In this document: positions 1 through 13,700 of the stretch, piece by piece
Layout: each line of letters begins with the position of its first letter
Numbering within the stretch: the stretch's first letter is position 1
From: Ashinkailepas kermadecensis
Lineage: Eukaryota > Arthropoda > Thecostraca > Neolepadidae
Length of the DNA stretch: 64,000 bases
Assembly: GCA_034440615.1 (NCBI GenBank)
Contig: JAOTOM010002715.1
Location: 22,501-86,500 of the forward strand
Direction of reading: 5' to 3'
The notes under the pieces: model-generated
The model's database searches: none
What the model saw: only the letters and a program-made list of their open reading frames with translations
Told to the model about the DNA's origin: nothing
Program-made: the position numbers and the translations under genes

Positions 1-774
1 ATCTCAACTTCATCTTCATCTCAACTTCAGCTTTATCTGAACATAATTGCACGCGCAATTATGTTGCGAATGAAATGCAATGAAGACGCCTTTCTCGGTG
101 GTGTTTATCTACCGAGAACGGTCTCTGAGACAAGTGCCTCTGCAATACGGCCACAGCCACACGGCCCCACCCTGGGGCGGGTCAGGTCACGTGAACAATC
201 AACCACACACACACACCATGAATGGAGAGAACTGCACCCAGTCACCCTGTTCCACTTTACACCCTCTTCTGATCTAAATCTGTGTCCATCCAAAGCATGG
301 ATGGACATTGTGATTAAGTTGAGAAGTATATATTCAACACTCCTCACTTTAATAACCAGTGTTCTGTAGTTTGGAAAAGGCCGGCTGTAAGGCTGAGTCC
401 TGCCTGACCTTCAGCATCGGCAGGGCGAAATCAAGCTCAGCGTAAGCAAATTTAGACAAAGACACAAAGCGCTAATAGAAATAAACACATTGGTTTGGGA
501 AGGGCGAAATATTCCTGAAACATATTAAAATATATACAACCATAAATGAACGGATGGAATGGAGAGGACATAAACCAGGCAAACAAGGCAAAACCAAACG
601 CCCTCACTCACTGAAATCTGAGTCGCCAATGTTTTGATCTGCGACGGCTTGTAGCAGGCTCCAAGCGTCTGAGGTCAAGGACCTCTTACCCCGGGCTGCT
701 GCTTAAAAACGCTGATTTGCGGCGGAGGAGCTGATGAGCGGGTGGGTCACTGTTCAACAACACGTAACTACCTG
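1..774. other. Left flank without a recognised gene
   Basis: No convincing coding frame, RNA gene or transposon end was found. Short open frames at 61-369 and 105-347 show no recognisable domain and overlap on both strands. Confidence 0.5.
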
Positions 775-1480
775 AACTGGTCGGTGATGTTGTGCAGTCG
801 CGAGTATTTCCATGCATGACCGACGCGATATGCACGGACGTCCTTGTTGCGGGACTTCTGGGCTTCCTCGCTCATGATTCCGATGGCAAAGAGCAGTGAT
901 GCGATGACTTGATCTCCGTAGATCTGTGCAGTGCTACTGGCATCGGGTGCCAGCGCAACATAGAACCCCGCCGTGCAGTCGCAGTAGTCGGCGAACTTGC
1001 TTCAGTCGATTTGGTACCCAGATGTCAGCACTTGCAGGATGGTATGGAGGCGATGGATGAGTCCTTCGTGAAATACCGGCTACTTCTGCCAGATTCGACT
1101 CGTCGCTGAACGCCCGTCTGGCCGTGTTGCCGTCGTTCGACATTCCGCCGCTACCTGGTCTATGCTGGTCCACGTGGAGGTGCAGAAGATGTCAGAACTG
1201 ATCTTGGACCACCTTCTTGCACCGAATGACTTCCTCTTTGTCAGCTATTGACCTGCAATGCCACTTTTTATGTTCAGTCTGTAGCTGATGTGCAAGACAC
1301 ACCCGTAGAGTCGGATCCAGGCGTGCAGGGTGCTCAGGCCGAGTCGCAGATGTTCTCTGTTTGTCAACCGACGCACACGGTGAAAATCACTTGCCGATGC
1401 ACCCTTCACGTTCACGACATCTTGCTTCAGCCACTCTTCATTAACTTTGATTAACTGAATGATTGATTAACTTTGGACTT
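775..1480 (-). pseudogene. Decayed remnant of a mobile-element-associated invertebrate protein
   Basis: Reading the minus strand from about 1480 down to 775 gives several coding blocks in order, interrupted by stops and at least one frameshift. They are LSTLHAWIRLYGCVLHIS near 1340-1280, KEEVIRCKKVVQDQF then a stop, LHVDQHRPG and MSNDGNTARRAF near 1180-1100, a frame change, LIHRLHTILQVLTSGYQID then a stop near 1000, and IMSEEAQKSRNKDVRAYR near 870-820. From memory, these blocks (ST-LHAWIR, SNDGNTARR, SEEAQ-SRNKD) recur in that order in multicopy uncharacterised proteins of arthropods and other invertebrates that behave like transposon passengers. I cannot name the element class. No flanking terminal repeats were found. 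It is clearly non-functional here. Confidence 0.55.
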
Positions 1481-2704
1481 AATTAACTTTTGTAGTGCCG
1501 ACTGGATTTAGCCCATTTGCTGCAACGGGGCGATTTGTCTGGCTCTATACCTAGCTCCTTGAGAAAAGCCGAAACATTCTGCATTGTGGCTTGTTTCAGA
1601 TCGCCACTCTGATAAATATACTCAAATGCTGCTTTTCTGGACATTACTGATTCAATATATGGGAAATCGTGTCTAGTTGATATACGAAACGGTCAATACA
1701 ACATTTTCTCCAAAAGTATGAAGCCGGTTGCCATGATTACCACACATGTTGCAACTGGCATCCTCTTCTCTCGGCAAAAACAAGCGCAAGTCCTTCCGTC
1801 CCGCGGCTGCCCAATGGTGACGATGCGGTAATTTTTTTGATAGAAAGTAAAAGTTAGGCTTGGCATAGGTGTAGCTATCTCCTCGCTGCCCTTCCGTAGT
1901 GAAGAGTTATTTTGAGTCTCGCTAAAATTGTACCAACTTGACCCGGTCTCCCCTATCATCACAAAATCAGTATTTCGAAAATAACACTGAAATAACTAAT
2001 AAGGATGATTAGGGTTATAAACCAATGATACCTGAGTGTTGCAATAATGATGAAAATCATTATTCGACCGATTAATACACTTAATGAAGGCTTGGTATGT
2101 CCTAACTATTAATCAAATTAATATTTATCGACCAATATAGATAGCGCTGTTCAGAATATCAATCTAGTTCAAGCCAGTTTATTAGCGCAAAGATCCGCAG
2201 CAGCATACAAACGAGACTTGTAGCCAAAGTATGTATCTACTCTATAGAATAAAAATCAGCGTGAAGGTCGGAATAATTTTTCAAAATCCATAATATGCTC
2301 ATCGGTATATATTATCTGCATCGTTTATTACCTTCCAACACTAGATTATCTGCAGAAAGTTGCTAGATTGGTCAAATTGTTCATTTGTACCCGTAATCTA
2401 CTCCTCATGATCTGAGCATTTCAATGATATGAAAAAGTATTGGTTTCGAGACTTGGAAGAAGAATGAGAATATTTAGAACTTGAGAATGGAATTGCGTGT
2501 TTGCAACGACACAGATAAACACGCGTTAATAGTTTGACTTAGTGCGTTATTCATGGACACGGGTGCTGGTGTATCACAGATACAGCACTGTTTTCGAACG
2601 CTGGGAACATTTTGCAGACGATCTACAATAAAACTGTCAAAGTTTGACAAACACTTCGAAATTAGAGTAAGCGTTATTTTTTAAAGCCATTCTGGCCCAT
2701 TGTG
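1481..2704. other. AT-rich upstream flank without a recognised gene
   Basis: The stretch is AT-rich, with a 89-codon minus-strand frame (1693-1962) that resembles nothing I know. It may contain further upstream parts of the decayed element at 775-1480, but I could not extend that reading with confidence. Confidence 0.45.
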
Positions 2705-3592
2705 CAGTGGTGTGGCCGGTGGTGACCGGACCCCCAGTGGTGTGGCCGGTGACCGGACCCCCAGTGGTGTGGCCGATGACCGGACCCCCAGTGGTGTGGC
2801 CGGTGACCGGACCCCCAGTGGTGTGGCCGGTGACCGGACCCCCAGTGGTGTGGCCGGTGACCGGACCCCCAGTGGTGTGGCCGATGACCGGACCCCCAGT
2901 GGTGTGGCCGGTGACCGGACCCCCAGTGGTGTGGTCGATGACCGGACCCCCAGTGGTGTGGCCGATGACCGGACCCCCAGTGGTGTGGCCGATGACCGGA
3001 CCCCCAGTGGTGTGGCCGATGACCGGACCCCCAGTGGTGTGGCCGATGACCGGACCCCCAGTGGTGTGGCCGATGACCGGACCCCCAGTGGTGTGGTCGA
3101 TGACCGGACCCCCAGTGGTGTGGCCGATGACCGGACCCCCAGTGGTGTGGCCGATGACCGGACCCCCAGTGGTGTGGCCGATGACCGGACCCCCAGTGGT
3201 GTGGCCGATGACCGGACCCCCAGTGGTGTGGCCGATGACCGGACCCCCAGTGGTGTGGCCGATGACCGGACCCCCAGTGGTGTGGCCGATGACCGGACCC
3301 CCAGTGGTGTGGCCGATGACCGGACCCCCAGTGGTGTGGCCGATGACCGGACCCCCAGTGGTGTGGCCGATGACCGGACCCCCAGTGGTGTGGCCGGTGA
3401 CCGGACCCCCAGTGGTGTGGCCGATGACCGGACCCCCAGTGGTGTGGCCGATGACCGGACCCCCAGTGGTGTGGCCGATGACCGGACCCCAGTGGTGTGG
3501 CCGGTGGTGACCGGACCCCCAGTGGTGTGGCCGGTGACCGGACCCCCAGTGGTGTGGCCGGTGACCGGACCCCCAGTGGTGTGGCCGGCCGA
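2705..3592. repeat. 27-bp minisatellite, about 33 copies, just upstream of the promoter
   Basis: The unit runs from CCCCCAGTGGTGTGG to CCGATGACCGGA and is 27 bp. Copies differ mostly at one position (GATGACC or GGTGACC). Because 27 is a multiple of three and the unit lacks stops, long frames stay open on both strands; these are not genes. The array ends about 75 bp before the TATA box of the cuticle-like gene, so it occupies its proximal upstream region. Confidence 0.95.
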
Positions 3593-3668
3593 CGGCCACC
3601 GTCCAGCAGTGGGCCGTGACCTTGCCCCCGGCTGCCGGCGGCGGCAGATTCCCCCAGTGAAAGTGTGT

Positions 3669-3675
3669 ATAAGGC
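3669..3675 (+). promoter_or_regulatory. TATA box of the cuticle-like gene
   Basis: TATAAGG lies 129 bp upstream of the start codon at 3798. A transcription start would be expected about 30 bp downstream, near 3699, giving a 5' leader of roughly 100 bases. The first exon and phase-matched downstream exons support this being the real promoter. Confidence 0.65.
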
Positions 3676-3797
3676 GCGCCGTCGGCCGGTGCTGGCCCGA
3701 GTGACGCCGAGCGGCCGCAGACGGTGGTGACCACGAGCCGACACCGACAGCCGACACGGACCTCTGACCGACACCCAGCCACCCAAGCCGAGACACC

Positions 3798-3812
3798 ATG
3801 AGGCTGCTCACG
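3798..3812 (+). CDS. Cuticle-like gene, exon 1 (first five codons)
   Basis: ATG AGG CTG CTC ACG encodes MRLLT and is followed directly by the donor GTCAGT. It ends in phase 0. A very short first coding exon that splits the signal peptide is a known habit of arthropod cuticular protein genes, and the joined sequence with exon 2 makes a textbook signal peptide. Confidence 0.8.
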
Positions 3813-6800
3813 GTCAGTAACCCAGCCGATATCTATCGGTTCCCAACTCGTCGTAATGTGATTCGTTGACGTCGCGCACAGTCAGTTCACATCGTACTGA
3901 ACAGTTCTGGATCCAGTGGTTAGGTTCTAGCTTCCTATAGAGTTATCGGATAGTCCGATGTACGGTGGGGTACAGCATGATGTTCCATGACTAGTTTGCA
4001 AGTCGCCGATTGTTGTCCGAAAATAGCATTTCTTGTCGTAACGTATATCTCAATATTCCTTCTTTGCATGCAAGTCGCTAGATATCCAAGCAATAATTGC
4101 CTGTCGCTCGTGCCTCGCTGCACTATCGCCTGCAAACCTCCCAAAAAATAACGCAGCTGGGGATATATGGGCTTCTCAATGCCTTGCCTCGTCTGAGCAA
4201 TGGCCGTGATAAATAGAAAACGTAGTTCTTATAGTTACGCTAAGTGCTGCGCTAGACTTTTGGGAAGGGAAAGTGATATTGATGGCAAACGCCTACAATT
4301 TGCTGCACAATCTAAGCTGATCTTCATGTAAACAGCCAGTCAATTTAGGTTACAGTTATGAACATGTAATCTGGTCATGTGATTAAGGGGATAGAACATC
4401 AAATTATCTTGTAATTCCTGGTCATGTGGTTGAGCGTGCAAGACGTCACTTAATCGTGTAATTCCTGGGGATGTAGTTCAGGAGGTGGGGCATGCATTAT
4501 TTGTGTAGTTCCGAATCATGTTGTTGAGGCACACCGACGACAGTCCGCCCAACGTCTCCTGCGGTGTGCGGTGTGCCGTGTGGTGTTCGCCGTGTGTTAT
4601 GTGTTATGTGATGCGTGCTGTGTGCTGTGTTATGTGTGATGTGTGTGCTGTGTGGTGCGTTATGTGCTGTGTGCTGTGTTTTGTGTGATGTGTGTGCTGT
4701 GTGGCGTGTGCTGTGTGCTCTGTTTTGTGTGGCTTGTTGTGTGTGCTGTGTATTGTGTGCTGTGTACTGTGTGCTGTGTGTTCTGTGATGTGTGCTATGT
4801 GCTGTGTCCTGTGTGCTGTGTGCTGTGTGTTGTGTGTTGTGTTGCGGCACCCTCGTGAGTCAGGCCGTGACGTCACGATCATCAGTGTAATGTGGTCACG
4901 TGGCGGGATCTCGATTGGCAAAGTAGTCGCGCCGATTTCCCGGTCTGTTTGTTCACGATATAGCGCTTGGCCGATCGTTAATGCCACCAACTTCATTCTA
5001 TTGCAGTGCTGGTGGCGGCATTTACTGAGCCTCCCTACATACTGCCATATATATTTTGTGAACCACCCCACATACTGCCCTACATGTACTGTGAACCACC
5101 CTACATTCTGCTCTACATGTGTTGTGAACCTGCGTGGTCAATAACACTGATCTCTGAGACGCATCTCTGAGATTATAATTGGGCGACCCAGGTCGGTGAG
5201 GTCAAATTTCTCAAGAAGTTCATTTGTTTGCTTCGTATTCGATTGGTCTCCAGGAGTATGTCATAACGTTTTGTCTAGTTCATAAGGTGGCTTCTCTCCC
5301 CACTCCCTCGCCGACCTTGAACATGCTGCGTGCTCTAAGTCATCCGATCCTGATCCGACAAAAATCCCTTAAAATCCTCTTATAGCTCTCGAGGTCCGGG
5401 CCAACCCACCACTGTGGACCATATAGCGTCCATACCATAAAGCGACCATACCATATAGCGACTCAAATGCGCGAGCTGAAACAGCCGGAAGGCACAGAAA
5501 GTTCTGATGAACAGGGGACGTAGGTAATCAGCTTTCCCGCATTCACTTGGTTCTACGTGTTAAAATTACATTATAGTGAGCGGAAAAGAAGTGTCGTATA
5601 CAAACGTCATCTCGCGCAAGGGCAGGACACCTCGATAGGCCCTCGGGCAGGACACCTCGATAGGCCCTCGGGCAGGACACCTCGATAGGCCCTCGGGCAG
5701 GACACCTCGATAGGCCCTCGGGCAGGACACCTCGATAGGCCCTCGGGCAGGACACCTCGATAGGCCCTCGGGCAGGACACCTCGATAGGCCTCGGGCAGG
5801 ACACTTTTACAAGCTGAACGGAGTGCAGCATGGGAATCGCTGTAATTCGAACTACCCGTGGTATATGTTCTTGCGAGAATAAAGGAAGACCAATTGTACG
5901 CATGCACGAGTAGTATGCAAGGTGTGACAACTACCATTGCATAAGTATTGATGCATCACTAACAAGTCGACCTAGATCTGTGTAACCTTGCAGAGCTGTC
6001 TTCTCCTTTCACGTCACCTACTTTGCACTTCACCTATTTCACCGACTAGGTCATCAGCGATAGCGAATAATGGTCTTTCTCCCATTGCATACGTCGACAT
6101 GCGTGGTATAACTGCATGCTTCGTCCGACAAATCGGGGACCACCTTGCCGACCTTAGGCTGGAAACAAATGTGTACCCCTTGGTATTAAAAATACTGCGG
6201 CACTCGACCTGCGGTCTCGTACCTATGTGGTTTGAATGCATCGGGCTGCAAACTCTCTTTCTCAGCTCGGCCAATGGTATATTTTGATTGATGACATTCG
6301 CATTCGTACGGTCCGTTTCGCCAACTGGTCATCTAAGTCCGCTCACTGCCCCCATTATCACCTGTCGCCTAAGTCCGCCCAACTTCCCCATTATCACCTG
6401 TCGCCTAAGTCCGCCTCACTGCCCCCATTATCACCTGTCGCCTAAGTCCGCCCCCATTATCACCTATGCCTAAATATTATCTTCGCCTAAGTCCGCCTCA
6501 CTGCCCCCATTATCACCTGTCGCCTAAGTCCGCCCCACTGCCCCCATTATCACCTGTCGCCTAAGTCCGCCCCACTGCCCCCATTATCACCTATCGCCTA
6601 AGTCCGCCTCACTGCCCCCATTATCACCTGTCGCCTAAGTCCGCCCCACTGCCCCCATTATCACCTGTCGCCTAAGTCCGCCCCACTGCCCCCATTATCA
6701 CCTGTCGCCTAAGTCCGCCCCACTGCCCCCATTATCACCTGTCGCCTAAGTCCGCCTCACTGCCCCCATTATCACCTGTCGCCTAAGTCCGCCCCACTGC

Positions 6801-9800
6801 CCCCATTATCACCTATCGCCTAAGTCCGCCTCACTTCCCCCATTATCACCTATCGCCTAAGTCCGCCCCACTGCCCCCATTATCACCTGTCGCCTAAGTT
6901 CGCCCCACTGCCCCCATTACCGCTTGGCTTGCTGAATGATCGGTTCTGCGAGCCAATAGATGACTCATTCTGAGGCGTCATTTCCCAGCAGACGGACCCG
7001 CATGGCGCACCACCTACCTGACGAACATTTCACTCGCGGAATGCTATTCTGCTTCGATCCCATATACCCTCCAGCACTGGCGGATCTAGCCCTCCGGTTT
7101 GGGGGGGGGGGGCAACTTTCGGTTTTCGGCGTCAGCCCCCCCCCCCCCCCCCCCCTCCCCCAGTGGCGTACTTAGGAATTGCATCAGAGGAGGGGGGTGG
7201 AAGGGATTTGGAGGGTGCCCATTCTCCCACTATTTTTGGTTAAAAGCATCGGATTTCTACCACTATTTGTCAAATGGACCCACTTTTTACAATAATAATT
7301 AATGACAACATAATTTCCTGTGTAGGGGCCCCAGCCTACCTCCACCGCTTCTAAGTTACGGGATTTTTGTTCTTGTTTACCAAAACGTTCACGTTCACGT
7401 TCAACGTCTTGTACCACGTCAAGGTTCGTGCACGTGCACACACCGGCAGATCCGATTTTGTCAACTCTTGCTGTAAGCAGAACTTGAGCAGCATAGAACC
7501 CTCGATGTGTGTCAGAATGTACTATGCTACCATATTGGCTTGCAAACAATTATAAAAAATACCTTTAAAATTGGAGATTCTTTTATCGAGACGATATTTT
7601 TAACCTCGGCAAAGGTTACTGCATTTTCATTCAGTTTACTTCTGTTGGTTTTGGGGGGCCAAAAGACACTATGGCCCCCCCCCCCCTTTTAAGCGCTTCA
7701 GGGGGCCATGGCCGGAATGGCCCCTCCCTGGATCCGCTAGTGAATGTAGCCTGTCTCTTCATCTTAGCAACCCCAACACTAACATACGAAACATGCTGCT
7801 CAACTGGGCTCAACTGGTCACTCGCACAAAACATCCTGTTCAAATTCCGCTTTCGAAATCTGGCTCACTGGGTCCGCTTGCCCGTTACTGTCTAAACAAA
7901 CTTCATGAACCTATCCGACGAAGGAATAATGAAACTGCTGATTTCGTCATCTCTTGCTGTAAGCAGAACTTCAACAGCATAGAACCCTCGATGTATCAGA
8001 ATCTGCTATGCTACCATATTGGGCTTCCAAACAATCATAACAAAATACCTTTAAAATTGGAGATTATTTCACCCGGAAAGTTATTTTTTAACCTCAGCAA
8101 AGGTTGCTGCATTTTAATTTAGTTTACTTTTATTGGATGGGGGGGGGGCAAAAGACACTATGCCCCCCCCCCCCTTTGAAGCGCTTGGGGGGGCATGGCC
8201 GGAATCCCCCCCCGCCCTGGATCCGCCAGTGCCCTCCAGTTGGTGTCCCAAGGCAGATGTGCGTAGGGTCCGACTCCAGACAGAGTGCGGGGAGTTTCCG
8301 TCAATACTAGCGACGTTGCCTGCGAACCCCTCACAAGACTGCCGGGGTGACCGATCACCTGGATCACCTTCCGCTCCACGGAGCTCCTGCTCCTGTACGG
8401 ATATGGAGGTACGTCGACAGGGCATGCCGCAGGCATTGATGTAGGTTTCTGAAAATTATTGGGAGGGCACACTACCTGAAAGCAATGAGCAGGCCCAAGT
8501 AGCTTGCGGGGATACCACATAGGGCCCGATGTCAAAAGTTGAAGTTATTGGGGACGGGGGGAGGGGGGGGGTGCAAAGCCAACATTGGAAGGGCAAGTGC
8601 CATCCCAAAAGCATACAAAGCTACACCTCTGGCTGTATGGACATGGAGTTGTAATATTCCTTTAAGGCTGAGGGCTGAGCGCGCCATTGTAAAACAATGC
8701 ACTCACACGACTGTGTGGGTGAGGAGTGAGTGCAGGATGTATCAGCCTGCCGCACAAACAGCATGCAAATTAGCGCACCGCCACGGTTACAACACCAGTC
8801 CAAGCACACACACCTCTCGCACGACAGGGCCGTAACTTACCTGGTGTGACAGCCGGCAAACAGTCGTGCTCTTTCCCACACCAAGTGCCATTGTCGAGTT
8901 GCGTGCCTCGGCCACGGCGCGCAAACTAGGACACGTCTTGGACGTCGGCCAGTTCAGGGCCGCTTTTTCACGTGTCCAGCCCGCCGTGCCCTGCCGCGGC
9001 CCGCGGCCGCCTCTCCCCGCCCGGCCCAGACGCCGCCGCCGCCGCCGTCCTGGTCACGTGACCGTCCGGCGGTCGCCGGCGGCGGTTTGCTCCTGCTGAC
9101 CTTTGATCCGCGCCACGCTGGGGTCGGCGTCCACCGCGGTGCCGGCCGGCGGTCTCGGTGTTTCGGCAGGGCGTCGTCGTCGTGGCGAATTGACAACCGC
9201 TGAAGCCGGCTGACGAGGTGACTCGACCCCGGGTTCTGATCGAACCCCGGTCGTCCATGACAATTTCGTCTGTTTAGTCTGGCACGTGCATTAATTTTTC
9301 ATGATATTTAACTAATTAGTATATTGTCGTTTTTTATTTCATTTCTTATTTGTGTATTTATTTTTGTATTATTATTGATTAATTATTATTCATTTATAAT
9401 TATATTTATTATAATTTAGTTACTCTAATTTAATTATTATATTTCAATCAGTGTATACAATATATGCATACAAACGTGGACATCTACTTTCGCCATCACA
9501 CCGGTGACCACAACAGCTGGATATTTCCCCGTAAAGCCATGCTGCTGTGTGGACTTGGACTTCCTCCTTGTAATGCGCAACAAACCAGTGTTAAACAATC
9601 CGTAATTTCCTATCCAACGGCAGCGACTTACCTCCCAGAACAACTGATGTCGTCAGCACGACGGCCGAAGTCGCCGACAGGCGCCAGACCGGTGCCGAAC
9701 TAAACAATAACAACATCGGCAACAAACACCAGTTGATTCAGTGTGTGCAGGCTTGCCTACGACATCGATGATCTCCATGTGTATGGGAGATCGTTGGCTT

Positions 9801-10682
9801 ACCCACGGTACCGCTCAACGGACACCAATTGGTGCAGCATGGTGGGCGCACCTACCAGCCCGGAAATGGCTCATCCTATCAAATCAGCTAGTGAGCTCTG
9901 TATTCAGCACGCTGAGTCAGCGAAACGCCAGCGAAGCGATGGTGTAGTTATTGAAAAAGGAAGTCTTTTCACGTTTATTTTAAATGGACTGGCATTTCAC
10001 CGGGTGAACTCGGAAGGAAAAGCTCTCGTAGGTTGCTAATTAACAAAAACATGCCCTAAACGCAGGGGTGTTGAGTTCTGAAAATTATTTTGGGGACAGG
10101 ATACATGAAGGCAATGGGAGGCCAAAATATATTGGGGGTCACACTCCATGATGTCCCATGCTAAAAGTTGAAGCTATTGGGCGGCAAAGTCACCATTGAG
10201 AGGACACTTGCCCCCTCAAAAGTATGTTTTAAAAAATCCATGCCTGAACGTCTCACCTCGAGCAGGTTTTTGAAGGCCAATGATGTGACCTCGGCGACCG
10301 GAAGTTGGTCGAAGCCGATGATCGTCACTGTTGCGTCATTAAACCGCGCATACTTGGTGTACTTAACTGGCCGCTGACTGGGCGGGCCACGACTGCGCAG
10401 CTCCATGATCCATGCTCCGTGATCCGTCATCCGACAGTTCTCTCGGTTGTTTACGTCGTACATGACGTCCAACGTTTGAAGTCACTGATACTTTTCCACT
10501 GATGACAGCCTCTTGCATAGCTTACTTACATTTACGGCTCGCAACACCATTCTCCTCCTTCCTGTGTGTGAAAGACTTCTCAAAGAATGCAGGTTTCGTC
10601 ACGGCGGAATCACTACCACTGGTCGCGGGGTCACTGGTGGCGGGACCTTCCACGTCATCTGGCACAGCCACTCCCCCCCCCC

Positions 10683-10714
<32 letters not shown>

Positions 10715-13700
10715 ATCATCCGGAGGACCGATCTTCCTCCTACAACACCCCCGACACACACCGACGCTCAGGGCACACTTTAACTGGCAATACTCACCAA
10801 CAACTGACAATGCTCACCAACAACTGGCAACACTGACAATTTCGCGTGTTTCCGGCTTTTGACGATCGCGCGTGACTGGCACGAGCTTCGGGCACCGGAC
10901 AGGCATCGCATTGGTACCTCTGGTCCGGAGATGCCGCACGGCAGTTTAGCAGTGCAATGTCATCCCTGCTCTTAGTTGAATGTGCGGTGGCTGGATGCTT
11001 AATTGAGAGTGACAAAACATCTTAAGGAGGTGAACTTGGAGTGAACTGCAATTCCTCCGCAACAAAGGTATTTCACGTCCAATGAGACGTGCGTGGAATT
11101 ACTCCAAGTCTGAGCACAAAAGGGGAGTCACTTCGGAGTCACTCAACTCCAGCTTGCGCTAACTCCAATACACTGTCGGTCCGATCCTCCACCGTCCGCT
11201 GAATGTAAGCGCATTATCGAACAAGACTGTGTCGTAACTGTACAACCCGCGCTGGCACGCCACTCCTTTCAGCCGGCAGGCCAATCACGGCGCTTCAAAA
11301 CCAGCAGGTGTCCTTGCCATTTCAGCATGGAGAGCCTCCAGTGGCACCAGACTTAGCTGACAGAATTGGCTTTTTCTCTGCGGGCACCATGTGTGTGTCG
11401 TCACCTTTCAAGTCATCACCTTTAATCCGCGCGCACCCGGCCATCGTAAGAAGAGGGCAGAACACAAGTAGAAAGGAAACGGAAAAAGAGGTGGCGTTTT
11501 TCTGTGCGCGTGAACAGCCCAGCTGGCTACTCATGGCAGGGTTCCTCACCCCCGACCTTGGCTGACCCCACGGGAAAGGGATTCATTGGGTCAGCAGGTC
11601 AGACTGGGCATGCCTAATACACAACCTCTGCGAATAGCGTGTTATTTCTTCACACATCAGTAATGCAAAATACGTCTATTAGTCTCAAATTATACTAATA
11701 GCATGGCGCTTATGCCGACATACAAATTTGATAATAACAGTAGCATCAACGAAACGTAAATTTTACCTCACGCACCACTCGTTTAAAGTTTCAGTTCATG
11801 GAGTGTGGAATTCACCAGAGTGGATTGCGCTGGAAGCATGGTCCTGACCACCTGACCTCGGGAGTGGACATTTATCACCTCCATTTGTCATCTCCAGTAA
11901 GCTGTGCTGCATCGGGAGACTGTATCTGGTCAATTATCATCAAATCGTGCCGCCCTGAAGGCGCACTGGCAGTTCCAGATGCGTGCACCCCTTAGATGGT
12001 AGCCCTGAATGTTGAGATTCCCACAGGCAGAGGTCCGCCCAGGCTGCCGCTGCCCAGGTATCGTCTGCTCCAGTTCACACCCGCCCCAGTGAGATGACGT
12101 ACAGGGTAGTCACGGCATGGACACCCGCCCCAGTGAGATGACGTAGAAGGGTAGTCACGGCATGGACACCCGCCCCAGTGAGATGACGTAGGAGGGTAGT
12201 CACGGCATGGACACCCGCCCCAGTGAGATGACGTAGCAGGGTAGTCACGGCATGGACACCCGCCCCAGTGAGATGACGTACAGGGTAGTCACGGCATGGA
12301 CACCCGCCCCAGTGAGATGACGTACAGGGTAGTCACGGCATGGACACCCGCCCCAGTGAGATGACGTAGCAGGGTAGTCACGGCATGGACACCCGCCCCA
12401 GTGAGATGACGTAGCAGGGTAGTCACGGCATGGACACCCGCCCCAGTGAGATGACGTAGCAGGGTAGTCACGGCATGAACACCCGCCCCAGTGAGATGAC
12501 GTAGCAGGGTAGTCACGGCATGGACACCCGCCCCAGTGAGATGACGTAGCAGGGTAGTCACGGCATGGACACCCGCCCCAGTGAGATGACGTAGCAGGGT
12601 AGTCACGGCATGGCACAGCCACCGTCCTTACCGGGCCAGTTACCAGATGACCCTCCCGGCCGCAGGCTATGGCGCGAGAAGCGACTCGGGCTCTGTCTTG
12701 CTAAGGCGGGGATGCAGATGATGCAACCTGCTGTTGATGCTCTAACCAATTGAGCTACCGGAGCATATGCAACGTGCGATATACCTTGACCTAAATACAC
12801 CCTACTCACTAATAAATAACCTAAGATGACATAAATGCACACCTTTTAAATTCAGCTACACCACCAGGAACCAGAGACCGGAGACCAGGGACCAGGGACC
12901 ATGGACCAGAGACCAGGGACTATGAACGGACCTCCCTGACCGCCACAAATGGTGCCCCAGCAGCGCGCTGGTCGCCCGGCGAGGGTGGTGGCGTCCGACT
13001 GCCACCCGGCCGGAGGTGTGCCGACCGGACGGCGCAGTATCAGCACCAGCTGCAGACGGCTGGTCACCTGGTGCACCTGGTGCGCGGCTGCGTCACCAGC
13101 CGCCCGGCGTCGCCGCCGCAGCTGGCGTCACTGGTGTCACTGGCTTCACTGGCTTCACTGGCGTCACTAGGGTCACTGACGTCACTGGCTTATCTGGCGT
13201 CACTGGTGTCACTGGCTTCACTGGCTTCACTGGCGTCACTAGGGTCACTGACGTCACTGGCTTATCTGGCGTCACTGGTGTCACTGGTGTCACTGGCGTC
13301 ACATATGTCACTGGCTTCACTGGCGTCACTGACGTCACTGGCGTCACAGATGTCACAGATGTCACTGGCGTCACTGACGTCACTGGCGTCACAGATGTCA
13401 CAGATGTCACTGGCGTCACTGGCGTCACTGGCGTCATTGGCGTCACTGGCGCGAAATTACACGGGATTTGTTAATTGCAGCCCGTTTCATAGAGTGGTGG
13501 CATATTTGGGGATTGTGAAATTATGAGCACCAACATTATCACCGATCACGATGACATGCCGGATATGAAAGTTGCCGCCTCGGTAGCTCAGTTGGCTAGA
13601 GCGCCGACTTGTACAGGTCTCCCATGTCCTGGCAAGACAATGTTCGGGTCATTTCACGCGCTCGCACGGCCCCCGGCTGGGAGGGTCAGTTGGCAGCTGG

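Noticed and set aside
2637..3811. Long frames on both strands over the 27-bp array
   Set aside because: Periodic translation of a minisatellite; open in several frames on both strands with no start context or domain.
8940..9260. CpG-rich block as a promoter or first exon of another gene
   Set aside because: No TATA, no phase-matched exon and no domain in any frame; it lies within intron 1 and remains unassigned.
12720..12772. A tRNA gene on the minus strand
   Set aside because: Only the D-arm is convincing; the following sequence matches the SINE at 13577.
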